This document shows positions 10,458 to 23,023 of a DNA stretch of 64,000 nucleotides, in pieces. The DNA is from Pochonia chlamydosporia 170 (Eukaryota > Ascomycota > Sordariomycetes > Hypocreales > Clavicipitaceae): the NCBI RefSeq assembly GCF_001653235.2, contig NW_019154054.1, forward strand, positions 72,566 through 136,565, given 5' to 3'. How positions within the stretch are numbered: position 1 is the stretch's first letter; each line of letters starts with the position of its first letter. A program made the translations under genes and the position numbers. The notes beneath the pieces are model-generated. The model had not been told where the DNA came from. It did no database searches and worked only from the letters and a program-made list of their open reading frames with translations.

Positions 10458-10936
10458 TCACGGATTTCTTCCCTCATCAACAGAGTGATCGCCGTGCCCA
10501 CCGACCCGCTCAGCATGTGTGGGAAGCTTTGGATCTTCGCATAAGGCCCTCTGATAGTCATATCTACGTTCTAAAACGAGTGGTGAGCTCTCGGTGGCGC
10601 TTGACACAGTTTGAAGCCCAGTTGACTCCACTGGAGCCGCGTCGCCATCCGCAAGAAAACCATTCTCCATATCCTCCACGCCACTTGAGCCGGGGAGGAA
10701 AAGATCACGAACTCAGATCGAGGATAGTGTGAATAATTGTGAATTGCTCTAGATTTGTAAGTTTTTCGGGGATTAGGCATAGTATCGTATGGCGCGTTGA
10801 TTCCCGTAATGCGAGTGCTCAGCGTACTATAGGACACCATGCAGATCCTTGCTGTAGCTCGAATGCTTAGTTCGGGAGTATTCTGGATAGCTTTAATAGC
10901 TAAGACTATTTGGACCTCTTTGCTTGATGAATCCAT
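10458..10936 (-). pseudogene. Remnant of a pogo/Fot1-type transposase DNA-binding region
   Basis: The frame from 10936 starts MDSSSKEVQIVLAIKAIQNT and PELSIRATARICMVSYSTL, a psq-type helix-turn-helix of pogo/Fot1 transposases. After a frameshift near 10680 the next frame (10458-10679) continues with VEDMENGFLADGDAAPV-like and RRYDYQRALCEDPK, matching the CENP-B-type second helix-turn-helix and linker. No DDE catalytic domain follows. The sequence differs from the two larger pogo copies in this window, so it is another family. This is a dead fragment of a transposase; function as a DNA-binding protein cannot be excluded but the frameshift argues against it. Confidence 0.7.
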
Positions 10937-11513
10937 AATATTTGGTGGAGAAATACGATTTTGAAGGAGGACTGGTCCATTTACCTAGTGAAAAGTCCAG
11001 GCTGCTTGTGGAGTACGTTATGCACGTCTTCAATATTGAACATTTCAATACGAGGTCGTATTGAGTACTGAGTACTGAATGCAGTACTGGTCTGCACACA
11101 GCCTACTCTCGCCGCATCTTAGAGTCGAAAGAGCATCTCGCTCGACTTCAGACCGCCATTGTCTAGACAGGAACGCGGTACCCAGATCACTTTTCCTCTC
11201 CACCGCCGTCATGCTGTGCCGGAGAGACACCACCGAAACCAATGAAATTACCGGGGTTGGTCTCATAGCGAGCTTATATTCTCGAGCTGTGGACTTTAAG
11301 ACGAAAGGCCACGAAAGAGAACACTCTATGCTGCAAATTGCTAATCACAGCCCAAAGAGCTATGTATGGAGGCCCAATACGTCTAGCTCGTGTCGTCGTC
11401 CTCATCAGACAATAGAACTTCGGATTTCATGCTTCCCCACCTGCGAACCATCGATTCCCTATGTGGAGATTGTTAGAGCAACAAGACTACGCAGAGAAGC
11501 AAATGCACCTGAC
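10937..11513. other. Intergenic, no gene seen
   Basis: A plus-strand open frame (11079-11678) overlaps the next gene's 3' end and has no recognisable domain; treated as chance. Confidence 0.4.
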
Positions 11514-13611
11514 TTACGGAGCCTCTTCGACCGTACTGAAGTTCCGACTGCGGAGAAATCTTATAAATCGTTCCACGGTTCTCGTTCTCTTGAAGACAGC
11601 CATAACATCTCCCCTTGGGGCTCCACCTTCTGTGGAGGCTACGGTAGTGTCCTTCATGATGAGATGCACGCGCAATGACTTTACGCTGTATTTAACTTCT
11701 GCAATATCCTTCAGCCGAACATCGAAATCGATAGGCTTTCGCAACAATCCCCACTTTACTGGATTTGTGTCTGTGAGAACCTGATGCTCAAAATATTGTT
11801 TGTCCTCCACCCAACTCCAGTACTGCGTAACCGACTCGGCACTTGTAAAAAATCGGGTCTTGACTTGGAGAAGTCTCCAATCGTTCTTCGTCACCGCCTC
11901 TCCGGTATACGAGTCTGCGTCAGAGAGTCCTTCAGTGTAAAACTCATCACGAGCGCTCTTATCTTCAAATGTTATCTGCTGCAGGTGATGTATAGCCTGC
12001 GCCTCATGCAGCGTCTCTGCCGGTGAAATTGTTGACGTTTCAGCCACAGTGCCATTTTTGGTTATTCCATGAGGGCCGGTACACGCATTACTAATAACAT
12101 CCGAGAGCGACCTGCGCGTGACTCGATTTTGGGACAGATCCATGGTTGGTAACGACCCAGTCGACTGCCCTGGGGTACCAGAACGGTTCATGCCGCCATG
12201 TTGGGTACTCTGACCGCTTCGTGACTGCTCGTCAGACGGAGAGGCAGTTACTGGCTTCGCATTGAGCAGGGAAGCGCCACGACAGCTTTTACGACTCCAT
12301 TCGCAATTCCCACACCGTCGGAAACTCCTGTCTTTGAGTTTGATACAGTCTTCAAATATGCCCCAATTCTTCTCGCAGTATTGGCAACGCTGATCCATGA
12401 CATCTCCAGTAGCCTGAATCATGCAGGAAATGACCTTGACTCCTTCCGGATCGGACTGGTTGGAAATGGCAGTTAAATGGCTTTGATCGAAAGGGCGTCC
12501 TCGTCGAATTCTGACTGGCCTCAAGACGGCATTTTGCAAGATTGTATCGACACGTTTGTCATCCCACTGGCCAACTGGCTCGATATTTCCGATGAAGCTG
12601 CCATCAGCATCGTTGACAGAGACAACAACGGTGTTTTCAGTATTATCCTGGTGGCCCTCGCGAGCAGTTATCGAATGTCCCGCAAAAGGCAGGGTGCCTG
12701 CTGCAGGCGTCACATTGCTCGTCAGATGGCCTGTGGCAGTGCTGCCAACAGCGTCAAAGAAACTACCATTGATAGAGTAAGCGGCCGCATTATCCTGCTG
12801 GTTTATGTCTCCGTCAGGGTCAGGTAATTCGTCGCACTGTTCTCGAGAGGACCGGAGCGTGGTGTCAAACACATCTTGTCGTCGCATAGGCCTGTCCTGT
12901 TCGTCAACGGCTCGGGGGTCAGAATTGCTTTGGCGCTTCTTTGTCGAATATTGTTTTGTGCTCGAGGAGGCGTATCGTTTTCGTTTGCGCACATCGCCTT
13001 GTACGACCGTTGTCGGCCTGTCCTTGAGATAAATGTCAACTCCGCAGGGTCTAAGCAAGCGGGGAGGTCCGTACCCTGTGAGGTCTGTCCAGGTCCTTGG
13101 ATGCTAGTCCGTATTCTGGTTCCGCATCGGTTGTCTGATCGCTTACGAGCACATCGCCCGGCAGATACTGCTGCCGCTTCTCGAGGGGAAGTTTTTGGAG
13201 CGATCTTTTGACGACAGCAGGGCCTATTGTGGGAATCAGCTCGTCCGATAACCTTTGCAATACAGACTCGACCTGGATCTCGTATTCGTGTTCTGCGTCT
13301 GCACGACCGCGATCTTTTAAGACTTGCAACTCGCCAGAATATCTCACAATATCATCTTGAAGCTCTTTTTCGTCGCCAGACTCTCGTCCAGATTCTAGTA
13401 GCTCACGAAGGCATCGAAAACGTTCCGCTATTTGGTGCTTTTTGTTTGCAACATTCGCATTGTATGCGTCTTCCGGAGTTTTGATCTCTGCGAAGGCGGT
13501 CGCACACTCTACAACAATGTTCCTACTGCGCTGGAGCTTCAACGTCGCAGGTGACGTGTCTGACGTTGTCATCAAGCTTGACGTTGGATCGTTGGAGCTG
13601 TTGCTGTTCAT
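11514..13611 (-). CDS. Large protein with Cys-rich DUF3716-like cluster
   Basis: Two frames appear to form one gene. The first part (13611 to about 13060) starts MNSNSSNDPTSSLMTTSDTS and is helical and charged. The second (to 11514) contains a cysteine cluster at 12282-12386, CQYCEKN...DC then CGNCEWSRKSC, fitting the pattern of DUF3716-type fungal proteins (Cx2C...Cx2Cx6C). It ends in a conserved-looking C-terminal block rich in W, F and basic residues (TQYWSWVEDKQYFEHQVL, then GDVMAVFKRTRTVERFIRFL). The frame change lies near 13060-13150. A GTAAGC donor at 13146 with a TAG acceptor gives a phase-consistent but very short 43-nt intron; a frameshift is the alternative. Start 13611 is chosen over 13731 because the upstream part reads like non-coding sequence. 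Biochemical role unknown; the cluster suggests zinc binding. Confidence 0.6.
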
Positions 13612-15322
13612 TAATAACGACTTTTTCCAACCCACCGCTTCCAATTTTCGAATAATACGAAAGCGGATGATAAGTCGGTACGAGTCTCGGCAGGCGGTGT
13701 ATGTGCAACATCGGCTACTGACCGGAGTCAATGCACCAGCAGAAGCATGGAGATTCGGGTTCCGAATGTAACACAGCCGCTAAAGCCGTCGCAAATAGTT
13801 CCGAAGAGAATGCACTGAAGTCAGAACCGCCCTGGCGAGTCTAATTGAGGCTTTCTTGTTGTAGAGAGTGGTGGTATGAATCATGTGTGAATCGGTTGCA
13901 TGAAAGAAAAATTGAAAACTAATGCCCAATTCCTGTCTTGAAAAAGGAGCTTAGGGTGGCAGGCACATCTCTCGCATTGGCCCAACTGACGAACCTCTGT
14001 GCGCGAAAATACCCCCACACCGGACATTTATTGAGACCCGAACAAGTGGGTCCATTCATGCAGTGCAAAAAACATCAGCACAGAGGGCCACAGGCTTGAT
14101 ACGCACTATTACAAACAAACCAAAAAATTCAAAAATCCATTGTCTCAGGCCCTGACTAATGCTCAGCGTCACGCAGACATGGAGTTTCAGCTCCCCAAAT
14201 ATGTCCAGTTGCACAGTATGGGACATGGTTTTCATGCTAGTAATGTGAAGTATGCCTTGGTGAACAATTTTGGGTGCCGGGCTAAGGAAATTTCTTTGGG
14301 AATGATTGACCACTCAGCGCGGGTCGCTTCACACACCCAGTGCACCACCCGCGTCGCCTTTGGCGGAATTCCAACTGACCATTGCGCCTTGTCTCAACCT
14401 GGCATTGGCGGCCCCCTGTCGCGCCCAGACGCGTTATTCAGGGTCTAAAGCCCCTACATAAAGTGTGAAGAAAAACATTTCGACTTGGTGTTGTCGCGTT
14501 ATGATGCAGGTGTGTTCGATGTAGCAAAATGCGCTGGCTCGCAACATTGTGTCTTGTTACCAGAAACATCTCCAAGGTCTGTGCTTTCCGTATCCGGGAG
14601 TACCTGGGCTTACTGGCTGTAGAACAAAGCATCCATACCTGTGTTCGGCCATCCGAAAGGTTCAAGTTGATGCCAAATCATAACTGCCGGCAGGGCTATG
14701 TGATCTTGCGCAACTGCACCAACTTGCCCAATCTTGTCCGAATTATGGTAACAACGGGCTGTATTGTGCAACGTGAAGCTCTCCAACGCAATGCGCGTTC
14801 GACTGAGTTAACAAGTGGAAATTGTGTTCCGCAATAGCGAATGAAGCGTAAACGGCGTGCAATAATAATGCTTTCGAAGCAATGTATGCGGCATGCAGAG
14901 CAAGACGATCCATTGCTTCCAAACCGCCTTTAATGTTGTGTCAACAGTGGCCAAGCCACGTTATGTTTGTCTACCTGGCTGTTATGGTGATTATGCCGCA
15001 GTCCCCTAGGATCTTTGAATAAGCTCTCCAATACGGCCCTATAAATCTTCACAAAATTTCTTGCATATGTCAACTGGTAACATGACAAAAAGAGTGGCAA
15101 GTGGTGCGGTTGCCGAGCCACGCATCGGTTAGATAACTCAGGTGCACGGTGATGTGGGGGTATAAAATTGCCAACATTCATACCGTACTATATATACATG
15201 CTTAGTTAATAGTTTACCAACTATCGACGAAAACAACTTCATTATCCAGCTGGCCGCCTCTCTCTCTCCAATAAGCCCCACACGATCCCAAAATAAATCC
15301 CTGAACAGATGGCACACGACTA
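13612..15322. other. Intergenic, no gene seen
   Basis: Short frames only, none with a recognised domain. Ends at the TA target site of the pogo element. Confidence 0.45.
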
Positions 15323-17257
15323 CTCGTGCCACGCCCCACTTTATTTGGAACTCGTAGAACTCGCACCACCTAAAGGTGGTGCTGGACACCCATATAACCA
15401 GATCACCCAAATAACCACTTTTTGCACTTACCTTACTAGAATCGCTTCAACAGCCGCCTACCACCTTCAGAGTCCACTACTTCTGCTCTGTCCAGTCTTT
15501 CGGAGGCCCTCCATTTACGGGCTTCTTTTGCCGCTTCTTCAAATACACGTTTGCGGGCGTTGAGCGCCTTCAACTCTGCCGCCTCGACCATCCTCCTCGC
15601 CTTAGCCAGTTGGTCTTCCTCCCTCTGCCTCACCATCTCACGACCCTGCGCCACTGTTAACACCCCTCCTGACTGTAATGGACTATTCTTCAAAGCCTTA
15701 CGTTGTTGCGCGAGATGCTCAGCCATTTTGGTTCTCCCTAGATCCCTCTTGGTTTGCATAAGCTCCGTGGCTAAAGACAGCGATCCTCTGATAAAGCGAC
15801 TCATTTCGTAGCGAAGATCAGGGTCAAGATTCTCATCTTCCCTGATTAATCTCGTGACCTTATCAGCCACCTTGTTCATTTGACGAAGTGTTACTGGAGT
15901 GCTAAATGGTGAGGACTGTAATCCACTGAAGGGGGGAGATGGGGTACCCTCGGGCTGCCGAGCGGCTAAGATTTCGAGGACTGCCTGTGGATTGAAGGGA
16001 TGGATCCCAGTTTTCTTAAATGCCGAGCGTATTGTACTCTCTTTAAATGCCTGATCTCGCACATTGCCTATGCAAGACAGGAACTCAAGCTTTCCAATAT
16101 GGACAAGTCCATCTCGAACCATGATATCCAGTGCTTTTGCGTGGTAGTGCTTCAGTGGTTGAAAGACTGCGACGTCAAGAGGTTGGAGGATATGAGTAAG
16201 GTTTGGGGGCATACCAAAGGGGATGATATCATGATCATCACAGTACTGGATAAACTGCTTCGTATGGTGGGAGCCGTGACCATCCAAGATAAGGAGGCGC
16301 TTCTTTCCAAGGCAGCTCTGTGCTGACCACTTATTGAAGTGCTCAAGCCACTCAAGACTTATCTCATCGTTTGAATAGCCACTAGGAGTTGGCCTGATGG
16401 CAGCATTTTCATCAAGACCAGGCACGCCATACCACTTGGCCATGTGCATCTGCCCCGAAAGAATGAGAAAGGCTGGGAGCACACGCCCTCCCGCAGAGAT
16501 ACTCTCAATCGCAGTGGCAGACTCTCTGTTCTCAGGTAACCCGAAATAATGAGCCCTCTTCCGTCTTGTGACAATGACTTGGTCCTTTCCAACCCCAATA
16601 CGGAATCCAGTCTCATCCATATTCCAGATGTCTTCCGGGGGAATCCCCTCTTCAATCAGGATAGTAGAGAGTCGTTGGAAATAGGCATTGACCCTTTCTA
16701 GGTCTTCAGAAGCCTGGCGATCCGAATGCATCTTCTTTTGAAGCCTTTTACTATACTTGTGACGTTTCAGAAAGCGTGCAGTCCACTTCTTCCCAACTGT
16801 CAGAGATTCCCCCGCTCCAGACCGCTCTTTCAAGATTGTATTTGCCGCATCAGTAACAAACTCAGTACGCACTGCAAGATTGATACGATCAAGACGATCA
16901 ATATAGCGACATAATGCATCTCTTCAGGGACAGTAAGCTTTGCGTGAGTTGGTGGGCGATCGGAGAGTGCGGTACGACCCTCGAGGCGGTAACGCAGTCG
17001 CCCACGTGGAACGCCAAACTCTCGCGCAACTGTAGCAATTTTGGCATGGGGAAATCCCCCAATGTACTGCAGAGCTTCCTGAATCCTTCCTTCCATTTTT
17101 GTAGACCATAAGATCTAAGATGGCGGAGAAATTACATGGTTTTCAATGATAGTGCAAAAAAGTGGTTATTTGGGTGATCTGGTTATATGGGTGTCCAGCA
17201 CCACCTTTAGGTGGTGCGAGTTCTACGAGTTCCAAATAAAGTGGGGCGTGGCACGAG
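15323..17257 (-). mobile_element. Pogo/Fot1-type DNA transposon, copy 1
   Basis: A 1935-bp element bounded by near-identical inverted repeats of about 105 bp (15323-15427 and 17152-17257, one base difference in a T run), each starting CTCGTGCCACGCCCCACTTT. It is flanked by TA on both sides (15321-15322 and 17258-17259), the target duplication of Tc1/mariner-type elements. The repeats contain an inner palindrome, CACCACCT/AGGTGGTG. It encodes one transposase on the minus strand. Copy 2 at 43015-48122 has the same ends. Confidence 0.95.
15436..17096 (-). pseudogene. Pogo/Fot1 transposase, one frameshift
   Basis: From 17096, MEGRIQEALQYIGGFPHAKI gives the helix-turn-helix start. Near 16910-16920 the frame breaks: the next frame continues as IDRLDRINLAVRTEFV, exactly where copy 2 reads CRYIDRLDNVGLAVRKEFV, so one base is missing. 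The rest is a full DDE_1 domain: WNMDETGF (first Asp), LLILDGHGSHHTKQF (second Asp), LTHILQPLDVAVFQPLKHYH (third Asp), then a coiled basic C-terminus ending RRLLKRF. The enzyme excises and reinserts the element at TA. Apart from the single frameshift the protein is complete, so this copy was recently active but is probably not autonomous now. Confidence 0.9.
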
Positions 17258-17949
17258 TACGGGCGGCTCGAGGAGTTGGTATCCTTGTAGCCCACGGTTC
17301 ACCTCGCGGCTGAATTGATGGTCTTTGTTGCCCTAATGCAGAAAATGACTCGGTCAGAGCATCAGAATTTATAAACCATAACTCGATTCGCCCAAGGACA
17401 CAGGAACGGAATACTTCCGATTTGAAAATCTCTGTTCCACCGCTAAGGAGTCGTGATGAATCGGGATGGCAGATCGCGTTGCTTAAGGTGGCTTCAGCAA
17501 CCTAAATCTCATCCATCTTCTGAATTGGGGTGAACTCAATGACGGACTTTCCCAACCTCCTCTTAATATGTCTTGCCAATGCCGCGACCACAATTACAAA
17601 CCATGTTTGTCAAATGTGACACAGCTCATTGCATCGAGTAATTGCTCTTGACGATGTGCTCGCCCACGTAATAATAAGCCCGCTCCTGTTCAATTCTATT
17701 GCCTAACATTCTAATTCCAAAGTAAACTGGACTCACGCAGATGTACAGACATATGGCAGCCAGAAACAGATTGTGATGCATGGCACTAATGCTTCATCAC
17801 AGTGCTTGTCAGTGGCATCAAACTACGTTCCGTACACATTGCACCACCAAAAGAGGCCAAGCGAAATGCTTCCAAAATAAAACATACATAGCAATTTAGA
17901 TGCGCATTAGAGAGTTTATCTGGGAATTTTATCCTAAGCAAGTGGTGGC
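17258..17949. other. Intergenic, no gene seen
   Basis: Flank between the pogo element and the broken regulator gene; only short frames. Confidence 0.4.
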
Positions 17950-18957
17950 TCAAGACTCGGCGCACATCCGACATTCATCGAGCCCTTGACCCGCGCCAGC
18001 GGTTTTCGTAACGGCTTCTGATTCAGATTTGAATGAGTCCACTTCGACGTCCAACACGACTTTGAGCTGATCTCGCGTAGCCATAGCGGCATGTATCAAG
18101 CAGACACCTTGGCAGGACGCCAAGGACCCTTTGCTGGACTCGTTCTGGAGTAGTCGGTTGGACTCGACAAGGAACCTCTCAGCCATATCCCCGCGAGGCA
18201 CGGCACCGAGATGGGCCTTTGGTGAAAGAGTCTAGCCAAGCTGTAAGTCTAACTGGGATTTAGGATTGTCCATCTGGTCGAAACGTACACATTGATGGGC
18301 GCATATTGCGTTAACCAGTAACGGGGAGCAACAAGTCGCTGTACCGGGGTCTCCCGCCTTCATTTCAAGGAGAAACTTAGATCGAGGTATTGGAGGATAC
18401 ACATACAGATAATCCGTGGCGAAGTACTGAGATACAAGTGCCGAAACTACTTCATCCTCGGCGACGGCAGTCCATGGCAGGGCTGGGAGTCCTAAGTCGG
18501 GGGCAAAAGAACGCAGCGCATCAATTGGTCCGTGGCTGCTGATGCTGCGGATGGAGCGAATCTTCCTGAACGCGATGTATGCTTCGTCTTCGGGCATGGT
18601 TTGGATATACCCATATACTCTTTGTAGCCGATGAACTTCCTCCTTCAGATACTTGGGCAGCAAGCAGCGTAGCTCCGGAAGCAACGGCTACAGGTCGGTC
18701 TCTGACCTTCGCACTGCCAATTGATTGTCAGATGATGGGCACAGTTACGTAGAAGCGAACTGGTCTACCTTTGCTTTCTTCCGGCGACACAGCTCACATG
18801 CCACGGCAGTCACAAAACACGTAGCAAAGGAGGGACTGCTTTCGCCAGAGTGTAGCACGGCTTCAGAACGAAGAGATCGAACCCGGCCGGGGAGTGATCG
18901 TCGGTGCCCGGATTTCATTGTGCCAGTCGATGGCGGAACGGCAAGCGAACTCCACAC
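17950..18957 (-). pseudogene. Zn2Cys6 transcription factor, degraded
   Basis: The zinc cluster is split by an intron. Exon 1 ends ACELCRRKKAK at 18769, a 55-nt intron (18714-18768, GTAGAC donor, CTGACAATCAATTGGCAG end) follows, and exon 2 continues CEGQRPTCSRCFRSYAACC, giving all six cysteines. The frame then breaks near 18665: the next frame starts with KYLKEEVHRLQRVYGYIQTM (the usual linker and coiled coil) and continues into the fungal regulatory domain with PALPWTAVAEDEVVSALVSQ and YLYVYPPIPRSKF. A further piece (17950-18201) reads GDMAERFLVESNRLLQNE. It then stops, well short of the usual 600 or more residues. A truncated, frameshifted regulator; DNA-binding half nearly intact. Confidence 0.7.
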
Positions 18958-21121
18958 CTTTCAGTACGAACTTCGTGGCGGATGGCTGGGGACCAGATCG
19001 AAACCTAAGTTCGATCTTTGGTGGCGGTGGTTTGGGTACAGGTGTAAGGACCAGAAGCCTGTGCAAAATCAGCACTGGCATCAGCCAAATTCGGGTGGCT
19101 CCTAGCCACGCAACAGCCCTAACTTCTGGTGGAATGAATGGAACAGTCAAGAAACTCCATCGTTCTTGTGGGGGCCACTGGCTCTTCCAAATCCAATACT
19201 CTTGCCCAATTAGTCACAGACGGGTACCCTGAAATCGCCAGAAATGCCTGCACAAGCCTGGTAGCTGTGTAATTCTGAGTTTCAGTGTATCTGCTTTTGC
19301 CACAGAAACTGTGATCCATTGCAGCAGTTGTTGACGAGGATGACGGTGCAGTGAACAGTGAGCTGTTCCAATGGAGTGTACAGACGGCAAGATGGATGGG
19401 ATTCCCAGCAGGTCAAATTACATACGGATGTCCGCTTGCACAACGGCAAAGGGTCTCGGCAACCATTGAGCAAAGATGTAAGAGGGGTGCTTGAACGTCG
19501 ACAGGCGTGCAGCTCTGTAAGCATTTGCGTCAATACTGCTGAGAAGAGCAGCTGAATGATCTTTTCCAGCAGTGGGAAGCTATGCTCTGGAGGGGGGTGA
19601 ACACTGGGCATTGGTACACAAGGAGACACGACTCTTCGATGGCCAGAGGGTTGTTGGTTGAGGCAGACAGGGACAGGAGGTCGTCCTCGGGTATGGTAGA
19701 TCACGGCAGTTTTTGTGTACACTGGCGGTGACATGACATTCCGTACGGCGAAGTCACTCACATCTCTGAGATACAGCGCCGGTGAAGCGACAACGGGGGA
19801 GGATATGAGGCGTCAAGTCGCGTCAGGCTTGCGTGTGTCTTGAGGTTTCGCGTTCAACAAGCTTCAGAGCAGGGGTGAGCTGAGAGCTTTGGACGATATG
19901 GTTGGACGGCGCAGTGGATTCCGGGCGTTTTCAGGGCTGGCCTTGTTCGTGGAACAGGTTGCTGACAGTGACAGGGGAGAGATGTACCAGGCAGGTTGAT
20001 CCGACCCAATCCTGCGTCCAGCAGATGCATGTGCAGGGGTCCAAGGGTCATAGCACGATACAGTGTGAGTAGCCTGATGTCGTCCACAAGTGAGGAGTGG
20101 ATCGTAATGACAGTGGAGCACGACAGCACCATGCGATGCAACGAATCCAGAGCGGCACAGGCAAGCCTTCGTGAAGTCGCCAATGGTGCCAGCGCAGTTG
20201 GACATATCTCATCTGGTTCTGAAAAGCAAATCAGCCAAAAAAAAACTCCACGTTTAGCTATATCTTCGGCTTTGTGACATGGCCGAAAATGGAGAGAGAG
20301 AAGGGAGAGGAAGCATGGAATGGTGATCTTTTGAATACAAGAGTATAGATCAGCGTCGGGATCCAGAAGTACATGACCTCCCAAGTTCAAGAGCCAACAA
20401 CACGTTCAAACCAACAAAGCATCGAAAACCACCAACCACCACAGTTACATTGCCACGGAATAGGGACCCCCTACCCCCCAGCCAAGCATTCCAAAATGAT
20501 GCGCGAATTTCAGCCACTTCGATAGCCAACGAGTTGCCATATCCCACCTGAAGCTACATTTTGTTGTCTTGTTAGGTACAACTAAGGAGCAGCGACACGC
20601 CGGCACGGAGGACTTATGAGGCCGCGTTAAACTGATCTTAGGCGATGTGTTTGGTACGAGTGGTCAGTTGCGGCGAGCTCCCACGCAGACTTCAGCTTAC
20701 TCGGAGAGCTGAAAGACAGCCCAACGCGAATTCATGACGCAGGCCTATTCATTGTCCAATGCTGCTGTCTACTCTGAAGAGGTCTGCTTTCGCGCGTGGT
20801 GTGGCCGCAAACATCTGGCCCTCTTGGGTCAGGCTTGTTGGAGTATATGTTGTCAAAGAGTATTTGCAACGACTTGCCCTAGAACAGCAAGTCTCTCCAC
20901 TGTCGTCGGGCAAACAGTCTACTTAGAAGCGCACATTTGTTCTTGCTGCAGATCGCCGTAAGAGCCGTAGGTTTGAAACCACCATGGTATTCCCGGTAAG
21001 CACTCAATTAACCTGCTGGCACTGGCATGACAACGAAATGACTATATAACGATGCTGATATGACCAGAGAAAACGGAGAGCCGACGACTCTGTCCTATGT
21101 GGACAATCATCCAAGCGGACG
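18958..21121. other. Unresolved region, no supported gene
   Basis: Several medium minus-strand frames (19282-19761, 19854-20390) are rich in Cys, Pro and Leu but carry no recognised domain. They could be decayed coding sequence next to the broken regulator or simply chance frames. Confidence 0.3.
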
Positions 21122-21868
21122 ATGTATGCACCTGGACCTGTTTGCAGGTCCGTTGGAGACGTTCACACAGAGTTGCATCAACCTCCCCCGGCCGAAGATC
21201 AGACTGCTACCGATGAAGACTCAAAATCAAAGGCGCATGAAGAAATGCTGGGTAAAATCCATACCCTTATGTTGCCACATAGTAGAGCAAACATCATCCA
21301 GGGCCGGGGGGGCCTAGCCACGCATTCCGCGACATTTTCAAATCGAGACTCCAGATCTAATGCGCATATCCGGTTTCGAGCTGCAGAGACAACCTCGCTA
21401 GCTATCGGTCACCAATCCAACAGACCCACAGCCACTACCTACCCTCCCATCCTCGATATGTGTACAGAGGTAATGCCACGCTCAAGATCGCATGAAGCTA
21501 TGACGAGAGCCAAGCATGATGATCTCCTGAAGCTGAGGGCGAACATGACCGCATGTTTGATAAACAACGCTACCAGAGGTTGCACGCCATTCTTTGTACC
21601 GCTGGAAGATGATGGAGATCGAAATTTGAGGTCGAGACTCGCACATTATCATTCCAAAGAGCTGGAAATAATCCGCAGCATCCGGCAAAGTCTTGAAGTC
21701 GATCAGCAGGGATGGCCACAATGTGCAAGCCACGTACAGCTGGAGCTAGGACGACTCGGCAGGGAAATTGAAATGGACAAGGAATTGGGATGCTCGCCGC
21801 AAGACATCCTGCTCAATAATATTCGGCGCTTGGTGAACCTGGTGGAGGAAATCTCTGCGAGGTGTTAA
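21122..21868 (+). CDS. Hypothetical protein
   Basis: 248-residue frame. The first half is polar and low-complexity (HQPPPAEDQTATDEDSKS). The second half is helical and charged (SHEAMTRAKHDDLLKLRANM, LGREIEMDKELGCSPQDILL, ending LVEEISARC) and looks protein-like. No family is recognised. The region resembles the C-terminal part of fungal regulatory proteins in composition only. An upstream exon is possible; the frame before 21122 shows no clear splice junction. Function unknown. Confidence 0.4.
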   Translation: MYAPGPVCRSVGDVHTELHQPPPAEDQTATDEDSKSKAHEEMLGKIHTLMLPHSRANIIQGRGGLATHSATFSNRDSRSNAHIRFRAAETTSLAIGHQSNRPTATTYPPILDMCTEVMPRSRSHEAMTRAKHDDLLKLRANMTACLINNATRGCTPFFVPLEDDGDRNLRSRLAHYHSKELEIIRSIRQSLEVDQQGWPQCASHVQLELGRLGREIEMDKELGCSPQDILLNNIRRLVNLVEEISARC

Positions 21869-23023
21869 ACGGCATGTGAATGCAACATCGTCCATAGTCA
21901 ACGGAGGACTGCAAAGTTAGCTCCAAATCAGATGACCCAACTCAATCAACCAAACGACCACGCATTGAGGAGCAATTGGCGGACGCATGTTTTGAGCAAC
22001 AAACCGTGGCACAGGGTTAGGAGTCGAGTGGTCGGTAGAGTGGACGGATGGCGAACAGAGAGGAACAAAATCGGGAGAAGAATATGAACTTCGTTAGCCT
22101 TGGCCTCGCGACACCTGTTTGTCTAAATTTTATGTGTAAGCCACTACTACTTTCTAGACGTTGGATAGGCTTTGTTTGTTGATGTGTCGGCGCGTTGCGA
22201 GAAGGAGAAAGGTGTGAAGGTGGCAGCCCACACCCGAAACTGTTTTGTCTAATAACGGTACATTCAAATGCGATTGTTGCCTCTGCCAAATATTTATGAC
22301 CGATGATGCTCAATTGAAGTCGTACTACTGGGATTGTTGTGTGCCGTTTGACGGGCGGGTGGCAGGGTGCAGTGACGCCCAGCGCGGAACTGGCCGTGGT
22401 TGAATAGTACAGCCACTCCTTTTGTTCCTGTTCAATGCTGCATGTTGTGCAAATCTTTACTTGAGTTGGTCTTCAGCGCCGGCGGTCCCCTAATGGCCAC
22501 GTTGGGCTCCCTCTGCAGGTTACAATCACTCATCTGGATCTGCGTCTTGGTCATCGACTGGCCAACTGTCAACATTGCTGGCAATTGGAGGTGCATCCAA
22601 TGTTGTAACACGCTGCTTGGAGCGACCATGCTTCTGTGCATCCGGTCAGTCTCTGCGTCTCAATGGTTCCTGCTGTCGTACCTACCGACAACTCGCAGTT
22701 TGAGCACTTGCTTCCCTCAGGTTAGAGATTTATTTTGCCGAGGCATGTGAGGCAACGGCACCAGTCCATCGGCTGGCAATCGTTCATAGGTGATGTACTG
22801 TTGGTCGTCTCTCGACTTGTACGTATGGCGCGTCCCTGCTTGGGGATGTATTCCCCGTGTACAGCCACTAAATGATCGCGCAAGCGATAAACACGAGTAA
22901 ATGGGACTGAGCCAAAAACGCAAAGTTCGTAGTCGCAGAAAAAAGTACCACTCCGTTTGTTGAGGTGAACTCGTCGATAATGACGCCTGAGCGAGTAATC
23001 CTTGTCGAACAGCTTCGCATTAC
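21869..23023. other. Intergenic, no gene seen
   Basis: Only short frames without domains. Confidence 0.4.

Noticed and set aside
11079..11678. 199-residue plus-strand open frame
   Set aside because: Partly antisense to the DUF3716-like gene's conserved C-terminus and without a domain; composition looks non-coding.
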